Below, piece by piece: positions 63,087 through 64,000 of a stretch of 64,000 nt of DNA. Under the pieces are notes generated by a model, which was given only the letters and a program-made list of their open reading frames with translations, searched no databases and was not told the origin of the DNA. Each line of letters begins with the position of its first letter. Position 1 is the stretch's first letter. The position numbers were made by a program, and so were the translations under genes. Origin of the DNA: Staphylococcus sp. Marseille-Q5304 (GTDB taxonomy: Bacteria; Bacillota; Bacilli; Staphylococcales; Staphylococcaceae); assembly GCF_943737015.1 (NCBI RefSeq), contig NZ_CALSFP010000001.1:1550001-1614000 (forward strand), given 5' to 3'.

Positions 63087-63118
63087 TAAAAAACAAACAT
63101 AGTTATTCCCATGTTTGT
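63087..63118 (-). terminator. csbA terminator
   Basis: ACAAACAT (63093-63100) pairs with ATGTTTGT (63111-63118), 10-nt loop; the minus strand continues TTTTTTAT. Located between csbA and the LexA box of uvrB. Confidence 0.8.
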
Positions 63119-63194
63119 CTTATGCGCGTTAAGTTGTTTCTTATTATGATGTAATATGCTAAATAAATAATGAACTTTCGCACTTATATATTAA

Positions 63195-63425
63195 CTAATC
63201 GTCCATTTTTTTGTGTAACTCGAGTTGGTCGATAATTAAATATCCTGCTAATAATGACACTACGTCAATAAAGATAATCCACTGACTATGGAAAAATCCT
63301 TTTTCAACTGAAACGCCAATGAGTATTAACGCCAAAATCGTTCCAACCCATTTGTTCCTTGTAACTACACTAAAAGAAACTACAAGAATACAAGGGAAAA
63401 ATGCAGCAAGTAAATACCAAATCAT
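63195..63425 (-). CDS. csbA: CsbA-like small membrane protein (DUF2198)
   Basis: 76 residues from ATG 63425 (MIWYLLAAFFPC); the upstream GTG 63434 is in the stop overlap of the previous gene. Three hydrophobic segments (about 2-22, 28-45 and 52-68), matching the CsbA family, a sigma-B-controlled protein in Bacillus. Staphylococci have it upstream of uvrB. Function unknown. Confidence 0.85.
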   Translation of the reverse strand: MIWYLLAAFFPCILVVSFSVVTRNKWVGTILALILIGVSVEKGFFHSQWIIFIDVVSLLAGYLIIDQLELHKKMDD

Positions 63426-63430
63426 ACATC

Positions 63431-64000
63431 TCACTCATTTCTTTTATTTAGGATGGCCATTGTCGTTTCTCTTAATTCTGAGCGTGGGATAAAGTTTTCA
63501 GTAAGCATTTCCGGAATAATATTTTCAATGAAGTCATTTACAGAGCTCAAATGATCGAATTGCATAATCGTTTCTAATGACATCTCATAAATTTCAAAGA
63601 ATAGAGGTTCAGGATTTCTTTTTTGTATTTCACCAAATGTTTCATATAATAAATCAATTTTGTCGGCTACTGATAGTATTTGCCCTTCTAAAGAGTCATC
63701 TTTTCCCTCTTGCAGACGTTCACGATAAATGGCTTGATATGGTTCTGGAATCTCTTCATTAATAAAATGATTGACCATTTCTTCCTCAACTTGTGAGAAG
63801 AGCTTCTTTAACTCGCCACTCGCATATTTTACAGGTGTTTTGATATCACCGGTAAATATTTCGGCAAAGTCATGGTTAAGCGCTTTTTCATATAAACTTT
63901 TCCAATCAACTTTATTGCCATGATATTCTTCAACCGTACCTAAATATTGTGCAATCTTCGTGACTTTAAAAGAATGTGCAGCCACGTTATGTTCGAAATA
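63431..64000 (-). CDS. YfbR-like HD-domain 5'-nucleotidase/phosphohydrolase, 5' end cut
   Basis: The frame stays open to the right edge (YFEHN directly ahead of VAAHSFKVTKIAQYLG), so the true start lies outside the window and the GTG at 63985 is not the start. At least 190 residues. The HD motif is in KALNHDFAEIFTGDIKTP (His-Asp about residue 42 of the visible part), with AAHSF and a later Asp in ILSVADKIDLLYE. Relatives hydrolyse dNMPs. 4-nt overlap with the csbA reading frame. Confidence 0.82.
   Translation of the reverse strand, partial: YFEHNVAAHSFKVTKIAQYLGTVEEYHGNKVDWKSLYEKALNHDFAEIFTGDIKTPVKYASGELKKLFSQVEEEMVNHFINEEIPEPYQAIYRERLQEGKDDSLEGQILSVADKIDLLYETFGEIQKRNPEPLFFEIYEMSLETIMQFDHLSSVNDFIENIIPEMLTENFIPRSELRETTMAILNKRNE

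Noticed and set aside
63985-63987. GTG as the start of the HD-domain gene
   Set aside because: The frame stays open past it with family-like residues (YFEHN), so the start is beyond the right edge.

Overview
The window is chromosomal DNA of a staphylococcus. It is AT-rich, and the order of housekeeping genes is the staphylococcal one: csbA-uvrB-uvrA-hprK-lgt, trxB-rapZ-glmR-whiA-clpP, the cggR-gapA-pgk-tpiA-gpmI-eno glycolytic block, secG-est-rnr-smpB-ssrA, ohr-aroD, gcvH-metNIQ, sufCDSUB and lipA-yutD. The SufCDSUB layout, the S-box in front of metN and the ATG/TTG/GTG starts behind strong AGGAGG sites are all typical Firmicutes features. The tmRNA tag (DKSNDNLAVAA) looks staphylococcal. The species cannot be fixed from the window; it does not look like Staphylococcus aureus itself. 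Most large genes lie on the minus strand.

Layout. 0-5 kb: yutD (cut by the window edge), lipA and the yunD-yunE-yunF block, colinear with the yut/yun region of Bacillus subtilis. 5-13 kb: a flavin oxidoreductase, a CNNM/CBS membrane protein and the sufCDSUB Fe-S cluster operon; LipA is itself an Fe-S enzyme, and GcvH at 18.6 kb carries the lipoyl group. 13-22 kb: a DUF368/PopT-like transporter, the SAM-riboswitch-controlled metNIQ methionine importer, the thioredoxin-toprim-gcvH-ArsC-like block (colinear with B. subtilis yus genes), a nitroreductase, aroD and ohr. 22-32 kb: an accessory-looking stretch of short, mostly hypothetical membrane or cytosolic proteins, a frameshifted citrate transporter, a secreted CHAP protein, a DUF523 protein and a Trk/Ktr-type potassium transporter. 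32-37 kb: tmRNA with SmpB, RNase R, an esterase and SecG, the trans-translation and RNA decay group. 37-45 kb: lower glycolysis under CggR, with a visible operator. 45-50 kb: small membrane proteins, a highly repetitive charged membrane-anchored protein, a TIGR01777 epimerase, clpP with a CtsR box, and tRNA-Arg(CCG). 50-64 kb: whiA-glmR-rapZ, trxB, a TPR protein, a hexapeptide acyltransferase, lgt, hprK, uvrA and uvrB (with a LexA box), csbA and an HD phosphohydrolase cut by the right edge.

The most interesting non-coding signal is a family of four dispersed ~160-nt intergenic elements (about 4.9, 14.2, 20.1 and 28.0 kb). They share a multi-hairpin layout that starts with GAGTGGGACAGAAATCG and ends in a GTCTGAGACA terminator hairpin. 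Other points for a second look are two damaged or recoded genes (a citrate transporter with a one-base frameshift and a small membrane gene with an in-frame TAA at codon 5), two short membrane ORFs with unusual starts (TTG and ATT), a poly-Asn microsatellite protein and a long low-complexity surface protein. No CRISPR array, insertion sequence, prophage or defence system was recognised.
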